This document shows, piece after piece, positions 25,553 through 37,543 of a DNA stretch of 64,000 bases. A program made the translations under genes and the position numbers. The notes under the pieces were generated by a model. It did not search any database. It had not been told where the DNA came from and saw nothing but the letters and a program-made list of their open reading frames with translations. The number at the start of each line of letters is the position of its first letter. Within the stretch, counting starts at the first letter, position 1. This stretch comes from Linum tenue (lineage: Eukaryota; Streptophyta; Magnoliopsida; Malpighiales; Linaceae), in NCBI GenBank assembly GCA_946122785.1, contig CAMGYJ010000008.1, positions 22,593,475-22,657,474 on the forward strand, written 5' to 3'.

Positions 25553-26850
25553 ATGCCACGAAGGGATTCTTTTGAAATATTACCTCTTGATACAAAAATT
25601 GAGAGAACCCTTCGGAATATGAGAAGAGTTGCAAGACCTCAAACTCCACCGATGGCGGATCCACAAACTCAAGTTTCACCAAGGCCAAGAACAATGGGTT
25701 CTTACTCTAGGCCAAACGTGAATAATGTTCAATCATCTATTCTTCATCCGACGTTGGCCAACAACGATTATGAGATAAAGTCGGGCACGATTTCAATGCT
25801 TCAAAGTGTGGTTCAATTAAGTGGGATGATGAGTGAAGATGCGCATGCACATGTCAAGTCACTTTAAATTGACGGATGGAATCAGGGTGAATGGAGTTCC
25901 TCAAGAGGCTATTTGATTAAGTTTATTTCCGTTTACCTTAAGTGGTGCGGCAAAGAAATGGTTAATAATCACCCACATCACTCTATCACCTCATGGGATG
26001 ATCTATGTTACAAGTTCCTCGCAAAATATATTCCACCTTCCAAGACGGCTTTAATGAGAAGTGAGATTACTATGTTCCCTCAAGAGGCGGATGAACCATT
26101 GTTTGAAGCATGGGAAATATTTACATCTCTCCTACTCAAGTGTCCTCACCATGGCATTGTCCATTGGTTACAAGTGGAAAGCTTTTATAACGGGTTGACG
26201 AAGGAGTCACAGAGCCTCATTGATGCGGCTAGTGGAGGTGCCATTAGGAACAAATAAGTCGGAGAAATTCAACAATTGATCGAAGAAATGGCCCTTAATA
26301 ACTACGATTGGGTGACAGAAGAAGAGGCAAGAGCTTATCAAAGGGGAGTTTAATGAAGGTCGAAGAACTTTCATCACTATCGGCTCATTTTCAAGAACTC
26401 TCCAAGAAATTCGATCAAGTTGCATCATCAATGAAAGGTAATGGGAAGCAACTTATGAAATGTGATTGGTGTGGCGACTCAAGTCATACCATGGAAGAGT
26501 GTAAGTATATGATTGAGGCTTCACTACAATTTGAGCAAGCAAACTTTGTTGGAGGTCAATCTCAAGGGAACAACCCTTATAGATCAAATATAATCCAGGT
26601 TGGAGGAACCATCCTGATTTTCTTTGGTCTTCTCCAACGAATAGAAAACCTCCAGGTTTTCAATCTCAAGCTCCAATGCAAAATACCTATCAATGACCAA
26701 GTCAACCTTCATACCAAGGAGCATATGAAGAACAAAGTCGACCCTCCGATGGTCGAATCACTAAACTTGAAGACTTGGTTTGACAATTTGTTGCACAACC
26801 CAACAAGAAGTTTCAAGCTATTGACAAGTTCATAGAGAATACCTCAACCA
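25553..26850 (+). pseudogene. Degenerate gag of the Gypsy element
   Basis: Open pieces (25553-25867, 25913-26257, 26308-26835) are separated by frameshifts and stops. The second contains retrotransposon gag-like text (WDDLCYKFLAKYIPPSKT). The third has a CCHC knuckle, CDWCGDSSHTMEEC at 26461-26502 (C-X2-C-X4-H-X4-C). It encoded the capsid/nucleocapsid polyprotein that packages element RNA. It cannot make a full protein as it stands. Confidence 0.75.
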
Positions 26851-27399
26851 AATTCTCAAGTTTGGAAGCTGGTCAAAGGAATCAACAAGCTTCACTTCAA
26901 AATCTTGAAGCTCAACTAAGTTCGTTGGCTCAAACTCTATCGTTAAGAGCTCAAGGAACTCTACCGGGAAATACCAAACCTAATCCAAAGGAAGGATGTC
27001 ATGCAGTAACTCTAAGGAGTGGCTGACCCTTGAAGGAGACTCCTATCTCAACTCCGAGGATCCCGGTAAGAGAAGTTCAACATGAAGTCAACATGAAATC
27101 AAGATTGAAGATGAGGAGAAGTCAAAGAAGACTCAAGCATCCGCTCCAACACCAAAAACTCCTTATCCTAGACGGTTATTTGAAAGTGATCTCTATCATG
27201 AATGTGCCCGTGGAAGGATACCTTGAAACAATTGAAGGTAATGGTTCCTTTCTTAGACATGTTAATGAAGATCCCAAAATATACTAAATTCTTGAAGAAA
27301 ATATTGTCGGGAAAGAGAAAAATGGAAGTAGTGGCTATGGCATCCATTGTGTGTGGAGGATTCCCCCCAAAGCTAAGAGATCCGGGAATCTTTACTATT

Positions 27400-27780
27400 C
27401 CATTCACCTTTGGAGTAAAAAAAAATTTGGAATCTGTTAGCCGACTTTGGGTCTAGTATCAACATTATGCACACACAGATATACAATGAATTAAATCTTG
27501 GACCACTCATACCTACTAAGATGCGGATTGAGTTGGCCAATAGGTCCATTGTCAAACCAAGAGGAATCGTAGAGAATGTCTTGGTGAAATGTTCTCATTT
27601 TGTTAATCATGTAGACTTTGCGGTTCTCGACACATAGTGGTGTGATGCATCAATTATCCTAGGCCGACCATTCTTAGCCACGCCACGGTCTATCATTGAT
27701 GTAAGTGGAAGCAAGATCATCTTAAGGTTTGGTAAGGAGGAGATAAGCTACAAGATGACTCCGATCCCAAATTTTCACAA
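27400..27780 (+). pseudogene. Degenerate aspartic protease of the Gypsy element
   Basis: LADFGSSINIM (about 27437-27469) stands where retroviral-type proteases have the catalytic D-[ST]-G-[AS] motif, here DFGS. A later ILGRPFLAT (about 27657) matches the conserved ILGRPFL of plant Gypsy proteases. An in-frame stop falls between them. An open stretch continues to 28330 without reverse transcriptase motifs. Confidence 0.75.
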
Positions 27781-28330
27781 GTATTACAAGTGGGATGATG
27801 TCAAGATAGATTGTGAGCCGGTTACACCTCCTACCACACCACCTTGGAGCCCCGAGATAGAGTGGTTCAATATGGTCTCCCATGTTGATCCCCACGACAA
27901 TCAAGTTGAAGGTGCGAGTGACTCTTGCAAGATTATGAAGAGACCGGGTAAGGAAAATTTATCTTGCAAAAGGGAAACCCAAGAGTTGTTTAAAGTTTCA
28001 CATCTTCCCGATGGTCATATAAGGATACTTCAAAGGTTCATCTTTGAAAAGAGACATCCCAAGAAAGGAATTTGGATGGTTATGGGCAACTTAGCTCATA
28101 TACTCGAAGATGATGAATTCGGGGAATGCTATAAGACATTCACAGATAATGATATTTCTACAAGAAAGATTGACCCTTACCATCATTCACATCAATCTTC
28201 GAGTGGATCTTTCCTATCTCCAGCACCATATGAGGCATCCGAGAGGCTCCATGGTCTTCACTTGGGACTTCACTATATGTATGATTTCTACGAAGAAAAA
28301 TCGGTGAAAGATGGAGACCTTTCCTTTTGA

Positions 28331-29602
28331 TCTCAAGGAGTCAAGTCCGGCGAAAAGACTCTTAAAGGCGCGCTTGTTGGGAGGCAACCCAACCACTCGG
28401 TTTGCGTATGTTTTCCTTTTTCTTTTTGAATAATTATTTGAGTAGTAGATTATAGATGCATTGAGAATGATTGATATAACTTAGCCCTTGCCTTTGGATG
28501 TTTGAATGATTTAGATGAATAATTAAGCTTAAGGAATTGGAGAAAGCATGTTGTCCTAAACAGGGAAAAGATCGTGGTCGCGATCTTAAGTCTTTAGACC
28601 GCGATCTTTGTCCGTGTTTTTTATTTAAAAGGGGGAACATCACATCTTACCTTTGTGTATTTTATCCATCTTATCTTTCTAGATCTACATGCCATGTTTC
28701 TCCATACCTCTTAGCTAGTTGAGCATACCTTCTCTACTTTTCCCTTCCACCATCTTTTGAGGAGGATTTTTAATTGCTTTTGGATTCCCAACATGTCTCC
28801 TAGCAAGATAAGGTACACTTTTCCATTTGCCAATTTTTATACCTTATCTTGCCTCTTATTGCTTGATTTGGGATATTCACATCTTAGAACTATCTCTCCA
28901 TCTAAGTTTCCTCTTTTGCCCAAGTTTTAGTTTCACTTAAGTGTGTGTGGGGGGGGGGGGGGTACTTAGAGACTTTATGATAGTTCATTGCAAAAGTACC
29001 CTTATGAGTTATGATATATGATGTTTAGATTGCTGTTTTGCACATTATTTACTACTTTTTTGAAGGATAAAGTACAAGACTAAGGAAATGGCACGTTATG
29101 AGAGTTCCTCTTCTCGTACCTCTCATCCTTGATTAAGACACCGGACAAAGACAAGGAAATTCAAATCAAAGGAAGTAGTTGTTGAAGACCCTCATCAACC
29201 GTCATCTATGCCACGTGTATCAAGGGACCTACACCGAGATAATCAAGTCAATATCAGAGGAGGTATAGAGCACATTACTTATTACTTTTTGAAACATATG
29301 CCCGAGTAATTTAAGACCAAACTTCTATGGCTTTAAGGATTACCATTAGGCGAGAGTACATGTCTCAACTGGATACTCTTTGCACAACTTGGAATTGAGG
29401 ATGCAATCCTCTCTAAAGTGTAGAAGATGGAATGGCTTAAGTTGCTCTCTATTCATGAAAATATTTACCAGGTGCTTGTTTTGGAGTTTATTAGCACGCT
29501 TACCATTCAAGATATCCTTTTTATTTTATTTTGTCTATCATGTTGCATTAGGTTTGAGTAGGTTTGCTTGGGGACAAGCAAACACCTAAGTGTGGGGGAG
29601 CT
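28331..29602 (+). other. 3' internal region of the Gypsy element
   Basis: Mostly non-coding. About 29080-29530 contains broken text like that upstream of gag in Athila-type elements, weakly supported. A poly-G run lies at 28949-28962. The region ends in the polypurine tract at 29590-29600. Confidence 0.45.
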
Positions 29603-30672
29603 TGATAACCTAAATTAGTGTTGTTTAACCCTCATATCAAGGTCTATTTCGTACCAATTCATATGCATAATTGCTTGAACATCATCGATTGCATCCCTAT
29701 TTCGTTCCTATGTGAATTCGATGTGATTTTAGGGTGTATTAGTCGATATATGCGAATTAGGTACAAAACAAGGTCACAAGTGTAGCAAGGGGGCAGGAGG
29801 CTGAAGATTGTGGCCTAGAAGCTAAAGATCAGGGACGGAATCAAGGACCGCGAACTCAAGCTGAAGATCGCAGCTCGAAGCCCAAGATCGCGGCCGTGAA
29901 TTAGAGTGCTCAGGGCGCGAACTACGCGAGGAAGGAGCCGGGGAGAAACAAAGAGTTTTCCCAGTCGAATCACGGTCACAACATTTTCCGAATGCAAGGA
30001 AGATTGCGGTCGCGACTCGTGGATCGCAACCGCGAAATCAGCTCGTGAACTCCTCATTTTTGAAGGCGCGGAGTTCCATGGTTAGACGGTATGCGCCATC
30101 ATAAATTAAGGTAGATGTATGAATGGGGGTGTATAGTGATCGAGGCGCCCAAAGCCCTGCTATAGTTATCCTTCCTAGATAGAACTCGGGATGAAGCCTT
30201 GGTGTGGACGATGGATTTATCCATTAAAAGGATCTGCGAGCTTAATGCCCCAGATATGATAGCCTAGATCGAAGTGACTTTATATGGGTTTATGGGAGCC
30301 GTACTCGGAGGAGTGTGGATAACCACGAAAGCCCACGAAAGAGAGCTCACTCACCACATTCGACAACCCTAAGTATATAGACATGCATAGTAGCCCTAGG
30401 CTATGGTGAGAGATAGTACCCCGAAGTACCAGCTTTTAGCTTGAATCATCTCTAAACTAGCAACTCTCTCATATCCTCCTCTCAAACCTCCAAAAATGAT
30501 TAACTAATTAACAACGAGGTGGGAAGTAGACTAGGGTACCAGGACCCGAGTAAAATACGACCTTGATTACCACTATACGACCATGTCATGTTAGGTTAAA
30601 CTTGGCTTTAGATGGGGTAGTTTTTGACACGTGCTAACCATTGACAATAATCTGTACGGATCAAAGCGATCA
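29603..30672 (+). repeat. 3' LTR of the Gypsy element (1070 bp)
   Basis: Begins TGATAACCTAAATTAG after the purine tract. Shorter than the 5' LTR through an internal deletion. Confidence 0.8.
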
Positions 30673-31271
30673 TGATCTCAGTCGGATTAAGAACTCTGGA
30701 CTAGATTGTAAGAGATAAACTCAATGAGGTTATTTATGTGGTCACTAATCTAGAGATTGTTTGGAATGGTATGAGAATTTTCTATATTATAATCTTGAAA
30801 TCTTGAAGAAGATAGGCATTTTAAAGTAAGGGGATGAAGGGTTGACATTTGATGACCAGAAAACATTCTAAGATGATAAGAAATAGTAATAGCATGGGGA
30901 GGGGTACTAGGGTGCCATTTGGGGAAAATTTTGGTGGTTACAGTGAGAGGGGATATGTGTACATTAATCTTTTCTTCTAGTGATTAAATATAACAAAAAA
31001 AATGAATTTAACCAATTTGATTTGCTTAGTCTAAATGTTTGTTGGCTTGTTTAATGGCTAGTTGGAGATTTGGTTTTGCGGGTTAACCCACAACCCAACC
31101 GCACTCATCTCTCATCCATCCAACCCAAACTGAAGAAGAATGCGAGTGGATAACAGATCATAATTATACCAAATCTCTAGTAAGCGGGTGAGTCAATTTG
31201 AAACCAAAATCACCCAACTCGCCCAATGCCCACCCTATAAAATGCATTTAGTATAAAAAATGCATACATTT
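30673..31271. other. Intergenic DNA with a possible hAT end
   Basis: No gene. 31060-31245 is rich in GGGTTAACCC and ACCCAACC-type repeats and ends GCCCACCCTA, like the right end of a hAT element. I could not pair it safely with a left end. Confidence 0.3.
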
Positions 31272-31424
31272 ACTAGGTGGCTTGATTGACATTTGTATCC
31301 ATTCATTAATTAACTAATCCCAATGAGGAAACACATATTAATTATGAATAAGTTTGGTGTCAATCAATAAACCCCAACAATAATCAGGCACTCGCGTTCC
31401 TTGGACACTTTTTGTAGGCGCACT
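31272..31424 (+). repeat. Direct repeat A flanking the large LINE (about 150 bp)
   Basis: Matches 36415-36565 at roughly 85% by eye, including the shared core GTTTGGTGTCAATCAATAAA and TTTTTTGTAGGC-like end. Origin uncertain. Confidence 0.6.
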
Positions 31425-33020
31425 CCTACCAATAAAGCGGCTGTTATGGAATGGAGAGCTATCAGTTCCCATCACGCCTACCAGAGGAGTCTTCCAGGGA
31501 GCCCCCAATACCCTTATCTCTTCGTTATGTGTACGGAGCGACTTTCGCATAAAATTGATCATCAAGGACAAGCTTTGGGAACCCCTAAGATTGTCTAAGG
31601 ATGGTCCTCCTCTATCACACCTTTTTATTTTGCAGATGATCTGATCTTGTTTGCAGAAGCTGAGAGGGCCCAGGTTCTTACCATCAACCAGTGCCTTGAC
31701 GAATTTTGACATAGCACAGGTCAGCGGGTTAACTATAACAGTGCGGAGATTCCTCTGAAGGTGGACATAGGGCGATATCTGGGTGTAATGGCGATTCATG
31801 ACAGAGTGACCAAGACATGCTGCTTAGGATTCAGAAGAAGCGCACTCCGTGGAAGGCTAATCATCTCTCCCCTGCATCTCGAATTACTATTGTTTAATCT
31901 GTTGCTACTTCTATTCCTATATATCCTAAAGAAACAATTTGAGAAGGTTCAATTGTCAGAAATGAATTTCTAGATCTGCAGATTTATCAACAATCAGTAT
32001 GTAGACAGAACTCATGCTTATGAGTATCTATAAGAGTATGGATCGGATAAACAGGAACTTCATATGTGATGATACAAAGGAGAAAATGAAAATTCATTAA
32101 GCCGAATGGCCTCAACTTACGATGTTGAAGAGTAATGAAGGTTTGGGGCTTTACCAGCTAGGAAAATGAACCTGGCTATGTTGGTAAAAGGGGGGTTGGC
32201 GGCTTCTACAAGAGAAAGAAGCCTTATGGGTGCAGTTAACTCGAAGGAAGTATAGAAAAGGCGAGAGCACCTTGAGATCCTGAGGCTGGTTCAAGGAAGT
32301 TACTTTATCTGGAATAGTACTGCCAACGCTGCCGATCTGGTTAAATAGGAAAGTGCTTGGAATATCCATAAAGGAAACCGGACGAAGTTTTGGACTAATG
32401 TATGGATTTTGCATGTACCACTTTAAGAGATGGCAACGATGCCTATTCATGATGAAGGCAGAGATGCTAAAGCGTCCGAGTTTGTGGACGTAAAAGGCTG
32501 AGATGCTAAAGCATTCGCACTGTATCATTTGGCTAGGGGCGATGATGTTCACTTTTGAAAGCTCACCTCGTATGGAAGATTCTCAACCAAAAGCGCTTTT
32601 CCCATGATTCACCACTACCCCACCAACTCATATCAATATTGGTGGAAGGGAATCTGGAAGTTACCTGTACCAAAAGAGTCCGCTGCTTTGTCCGGCTAGT
32701 GGCGCACGGGAGAATCAGCTGTAATGAGGAGATAAGGAATGGACTCACATGGAATTCATTTTTCAACGTAGATCTTTGGTGTCTTTGGAAGAACATAAAT
32801 GAAGGGGTATTCAGTGGAATTGGTGAGACCCTCTCCTCCCCATCTCTCACGTAGGCCGTTCGGATCAAGCTGATGTGTGGTACCAAACATTGACAGCCCT
32901 GATAGCCATTTGTGGGAAGAGGAGTCCACCTTTCACGCGCATTGCTGCAGACATAGAGTGGCATCCTCCTCCCCTATGGTGGGTTAAAATGAATGTGGAC
33001 AGCGCAGCTAGTGGAATGGG

Positions 33021-34138
33021 ATTAGTTTCTAACCCCTTGTGGGGTTAGCACCATACTAACTAGCTTAATAACCATTAGATTAAAAAGTAATCCTAGGACT
33101 ATAATTAAATAGAGGATAATTTAGTTATTACACCATCAAACCCTAATATAAATACAGGTTTTTCTACCAATCCTTTCTCAGTCGTCCACCTCTCCCACAC
33201 TCTCTCAAAATATCAGAATCCCATCTTATTCTTCTCTCTCTCTAAAGAAAATCCCATATCCGTTGATTGCACTCCCCGTTCGACTGTGCTTCTGTCGACC
33301 TTAGTCGTGTAGGCCTCAGCCTCGCCCACAACGAACTCGCCATCGCCCGCAACCGCCTCATCTCCAACCACATTACCATTGCCTGCAACCCTCTCGTCAT
33401 CGTCTGCAATCCATTCTCGTCTCCACCCTTTCTGTCGTCGTTCCCCAGCGATGCAGATCTCACCAGAGTCTCTAACGTTGGAGGACCAAACCAACGACTC
33501 TCTTCCTTGTTGGATCTTAGCCCCCATCATCTCTCTACGATCAACGGTGTTACAAAGAAAGCACAACGACTTTGCGAATTGTTGCAATATGTAGTAGTAC
33601 TTTTCATATTTGTAATACTATTTTTTTCAGTTCGTGGTAACGATTCTCAATGGCAATGTTTATAGTAGTACGGATTTTACAGATCTGATAAAGAATTTAT
33701 GATGTCGTAGTGGTTCTTGGGTAACTATTTCTTTCAAGATTTGTGATGATGGCTAATCACTACCCAAAAAATGTAAATCAAAATTCATAAATAACTACTA
33801 ATGACAATTAAATCACTGCTAGAAAATTTCTAAATCACTACTGATGATATTTATCACTACAAGAAAATTTAAAATCGCTACTATAACCACCAAAACCACT
33901 AATTAAGTAGTAGTAGTTTTTAATGAACACAGTAGTAATATTTACAGTAGTAATATCTTTCACGTAAAAGCTATCTATTAAAAAGATGAGATTTATTCAA
34001 AATTAATTTTAATAATTAAATTAATTTACTGATATACCGAATGCACCCCTCATTACTTTCTACCATCACATTTAACTCAAACTAATCAACGGTGATTAGA
34101 ATGGTTATAGGAGTTAGCACTCTAACTCCTCCCCGCGG
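33021..34138. mobile_element. TIR element (1.1 kb) inserted in the LINE
   Basis: The LINE RNase H frame is interrupted between GGAATGGG and GTAATGGG, an 8-bp duplication with one mismatch. Ends contain imperfect inverted sequence (GGGGTTAGCACC... with ...ATAACCATT in both arms). The interior has a TATAAATA box followed by a CT-rich leader-like stretch (about 33140-33240) and a degenerate 18-21-bp repeat (about 33320-33420). No transposase. Confidence 0.6.
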
Positions 34139-34614
34139 GTAATGGGGAGTGGAGTCGGGCAGGAGCTGGAGGAGTCTTTCGCGATGAGAATAGAGGATGG
34201 ATCAATGGTTTTGTCACAAGTTTGGGTTCGTGCTCAAACATTATGGCAGAGTTTTGGCTATTTATCACGGCTTGAAGATAACATGGAACCTCAGGTACAA
34301 TTTTCTAATTTTGGAATCAGTTTCTCAGACCGCCATTCAGCTAGTGAACAACATATCAGACCCCCTTCACCCTTTTGCGATGTTTCTTTCGGATATTAGG
34401 TGCAAGATCTCTCGGGACTGAGTGCTGAAACTAACTCATATGTACCGAGAAGGGAATAGAGTTGCAGATTGGCTCTCGAAGCACAATCTCGTGTACAACT
34501 ACTATATGTATGAGCAAGAGACACCACCCATGAGAGTTCAACATTTTCTCGAGGATGAAGACAGAGGAGTTACTTTTGTCAGGACTATTGTATCCCCCAC
34601 ATTCCCATCTCTAG

Positions 34615-35496
34615 TAGGGGTGGGCAACGGAACGGGACGGCCGGGATACCAGTCCCGTTTAAAACGGGTACCCAATCCCATTTGAAGAGAAAACTTTATC
34701 TCATATCCCAAACCCGTATGGGTTAGCGGGTACCCGTTACCCGTACGGGACGGATAACCGGTACCCAAACTACCCGTATATAACCCTCTAATTGGTGGCA
34801 AAACTTGAGGACCACAGAAGTTTAACACACAATTAAAACAAATACAAATTTACTAAATAATGAGAAGTTGCCACCAGTATTTTAACACACTTAAACAATT
34901 AAAGAGAGTTAAACAGAAGCCTACTGTCAAATAATGAGATATCTATTGTTTAAACAATTAAACAAACCTACAAACTACATTATACGAAAAGTAAAAGAGA
35001 AGCTACAAGCAATGCGAACATTTAACACACAACAACAACTTCTTTGGCTCAAAAACAGCAGCAGCAAGTTCTTTGTCGAATAATGAGAAACCTACTGGAT
35101 ATATAATTGAATCCCTTTAATCCCCCAGCACTTTTGTCCTTCCCTTTTTCTCCCGTAGTTCACCAACGACTTACCCCATCTTTCAATACATGCAGCACTG
35201 GCTAATTTACATGCATTAAGGTATCAAAACCCATTCACCTTCGTGCACCCCTACCACCATCACCCTTGCACGAACTTGTTGATTATGTATTGTAAGAAAT
35301 TTTTATAATGGGTATTACGGGTACCCGTACTACCCAAACGGGTATTAACAGGTAACCGCGCGGGTACCCAATGTAGAAATCATTGATCCCAAGTCCCAAC
35401 CCATAAAAAAAATTACGGGTATTTGGGTACCCGTAACCCTAAAAAACGGGACGGGTATGAGTATACCCAAATACTCGTTTCCTGTTGTCCACCCTA
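34615..35496. mobile_element. hAT-like element (882 bp) inserted in the LINE
   Basis: Ends TAGGGGTGGGCAACGG and its inverse, with an exact 8-bp duplication ATCTCTAG (34607-34614 and 35497-35504). GGGTACCCG-type sub-terminal repeats. Same terminal family as 1070-3310. Confidence 0.9.
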
Positions 35497-35550
35497 ATCT
35501 CTAGTGTAATCCCCTCTTCCCCGACTCCATTCTGATTTCTTTGGCCTATC

Positions 35551-36372
35551 TAGGGGTGTTCAAACGGTTTGGTTACCATGGTAACCGTTTTAATCGGTAC
35601 TATTTGGATAATTTGGTTTGGTTCATTTGGATAATTGGTTTGGTTTGGTTAAAGTTTTTAGCTTGTTTGGTTTATGTGGTTTGGTTTCAGACACTCCTAA
35701 CTAGTCAAACCAAATTAACCAGTTAAATAATTAGTCATATATCTAACATATATTATATACACATACTTAATACTTTGCATAACTACTAGAGAGTTAACGT
35801 TCATCCCTTTTAGACTCATAAAATATAAAGCTCAATATTGCTCATATAGTGTATATTTGTATATGTAAAATCAGACCACAAAATATGGACGCCTAATTTA
35901 GATAAATTTCATACATTATGATGGATGAAAACTTGAAAGGAAGGTCATTTCCAGCCTATGATAATTGCTAAGAGACTAAGTCAATTTACACAAACACAAC
36001 AATTCATTAACCCATACCATTGTCATAAATTTTTGTTAGGTGAATACTTCTATACTAATTGTAAGATAATTATCTTAGTTGCATGTATTTTTGTTATGGG
36101 TCAACTATAAATACGTGTTGATTGTTATGTTTTATTCATTATATAAATTGCGAATTGTTGCATTAACCGGAAAATTTTCATCGTCAATGATAATGTGATT
36201 TTATATTGGTTAATCTGGTTAACCAATTAACCAAACCGATTAAACTTTAGTTTGGTTAATTTGGTTGTTGTATTAGTTTGGACGGTTTGGTTATGATATT
36301 ATATTATATGGTTAATGGAATTTAGCCTCATTTGGTTTGGTTATAACCATGGTAACCATTTGAACACCCCTA
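35551..36372. mobile_element. hAT-like element (822 bp) inserted in the LINE tail
   Basis: Ends TAGGGGTGTTCAAACGG and the inverse of TAGGGGTGTTCAAATGG, with an exact duplication GGCCTATC (35543-35550 and 36373-36380). Sub-terminal repeats are of the type TTTGGTTTGGTTAAC. AT-rich core, no coding capacity. Confidence 0.92.
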
Positions 36373-36414
36373 GGCCTATCGCCTCCGATGTATGCAAAAA
36401 CAAAACAAAAATTA

Positions 36415-36565
36415 ATAGGTGTCTTTATTGACTATTTGTATCCATTCATTAACATTTTAGCTCAAAGAAAAAACACTTACTAATAGTGAATAAGTTTGGT
36501 GTCAATCAATAAACCCCAACAATAATCAGACACCTGCATTCTTTGAACATTTTTTGTAGGCCCAC
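36415..36565 (+). repeat. Direct repeat B flanking the large LINE (about 150 bp)
   Basis: Partner of 31272-31424. It begins just past the LINE A-rich tail. Confidence 0.6.
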
Positions 36566-36619
36566 TTTTGGGGACAAATTGGTGTTGAATAAAGTCGGTT
36601 TGTGGCAGCATGGATATGA

Positions 36620-37415
36620 AAAGGTCGACCTCATCTGGCAAACAGAAGGACAAAATCCCTCTTTTCAAGCTATAGATGTAAATAATATCATAGCAAAACT
36701 TCACAGGTCGACCTCAATATCATCATAGGTCGACCTTAGTCTATACAACAAAAGGAAAAATTGATTGAAAGCCAGATGCGGTCGACCATGCATATGAGAA
36801 GGTCGACCACATCTGGCGTACAGAAGGGAAAATCCCTCTTTTCAAGCTACAGATCTAAATAATAAGGCCAGAAATCGTAGAAAAACATCACAGGTCGACC
36901 TCAATATCATCATAGGTCGACCTCAGTCCATAAAACAGAAATACAATAGATTAAAAGCCAGTTGCGGTCGACCACAATAATGAACAGGTCGACCGCTTCT
37001 GACGAACATAAGGAAAAATCCCTCTTTTCCATCTTTAGATTTTTTGAAAACAAAAAGAAGAAGACAATAATCAACTCAAATGAAAAAGAGGACTGAAAGC
37101 TATACCTTGTTCTTCTTCTAAGTGATGAGGATGAATGTTTCTTTGAGTTTTTGGAAAATGGAGTTTTTGGAAATGGGAGAAGAAGATGATGAAGGGAAAG
37201 GAGAGGAAGAATGAGTGGATGTGGTGGGATAGGGTTCTGATTGTGGTGTAGAATGAGTGGGGGAGGGTTTCTTAAATAGAGGATGGAGGGAGGTTTGGGT
37301 GGATGGTCTGGTCAACCGGTTTGGTCGGCCGAATTAAATACGCGGTCGACCGCACTAACTTTTTTGGTCGACCGTGTATGGTCTGGTCAACCGGAATTGT
37401 TATGAGGTCGACCGT
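36620..37415. repeat. GGTCGACC array, transposase 3' side
   Basis: About 12 perfect GGTCGACC sites plus several one-base variants. Part of the array is built of a degenerate unit of about 183 bp (starting near 36623, 36800 and 36987) containing AAATCCCTCTTTTCAAGCTA. Confidence 0.85.
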
Positions 37416-37543
37416 TTATGACAAATTGTTTATTTCAACCCACAATCAATTAACTCATAAATTATTAAGATAATTCGAAGAAAATACAATGCAATCGCAG
37501 TTATTAAAAAATAAATAAACTCCTAAAAAACAATAGAAGAAAT

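Larger units (their letters stand above)
23843..30672 (+). mobile_element. Ty3/Gypsy (Athila/Tat-like) element with gag and protease only
   Basis: LTRs at 23843-25301 and 29603-30672 start TGATAA and end GATCA. The primer site TGGCGCCGTTACCGGGG follows the first LTR, and the purine tract GTGTGGGGGAG precedes the second. The flanking 5-mers TGCTC and TGATC match at 4 of 5. The 4.3-kb interior holds a broken gag with zinc knuckle and a protease stretch, but no reverse transcriptase, RNase H or integrase motif. The remaining 3' part (28330-29590) is mostly non-coding. Confidence 0.85.
31438..36405 (+). mobile_element. Degenerate LINE broken by three later insertions
   Basis: L1-type LINE remnant. 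31438-32000 holds reverse transcriptase text (QRSLPGSP region, then YFADDLILFAEA at about 31632-31667 with the catalytic FADD). 32560-33020 carries zf-RVT-like sequence (YWWKGIWKLPVPK) and the start of an RNase H domain. RNase H resumes at 34139 (AGAGGVFRDENRGW) and reaches HMYREGNRVADWLSKHN near 34470. The 3' end runs through 35505-35550 and 36381-36405 with an A-rich tail. Stops and frameshifts are frequent. Insertions at 33021-34138, 34615-35496 and 35551-36372 interrupt it. Confidence 0.75.

Noticed and set aside
25356..25622. Hydrophobic open frame rich in Phe, Leu and Val just after the 5' LTR
   Set aside because: A T-rich leader of the retroelement translated by chance; gag starts after it.
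25302..29602. Reverse transcriptase and integrase in the Gypsy interior
   Set aside because: I looked for YMDD/FADD-type and integrase zinc-finger motifs in the open stretches and saw none.
30902..31245. Possible hAT element between TAGGGTGCCATTTGGGG and GCCCACCCTA
   Set aside because: Ends match poorly and the flanking 8-mers (AGGGGTAC, TAAAATGC) do not agree.
37118..37315. Pro/Ser-rich minus-strand open frame inside the GGTCGACC region
   Set aside because: Low complexity, no motif, and within the transposon's non-coding flank.
36620..37415. GGTCGACC array as a CRISPR or satellite
   Set aside because: Spacing is irregular and the array is tied to a transposase, so a transposon binding array is the better reading.
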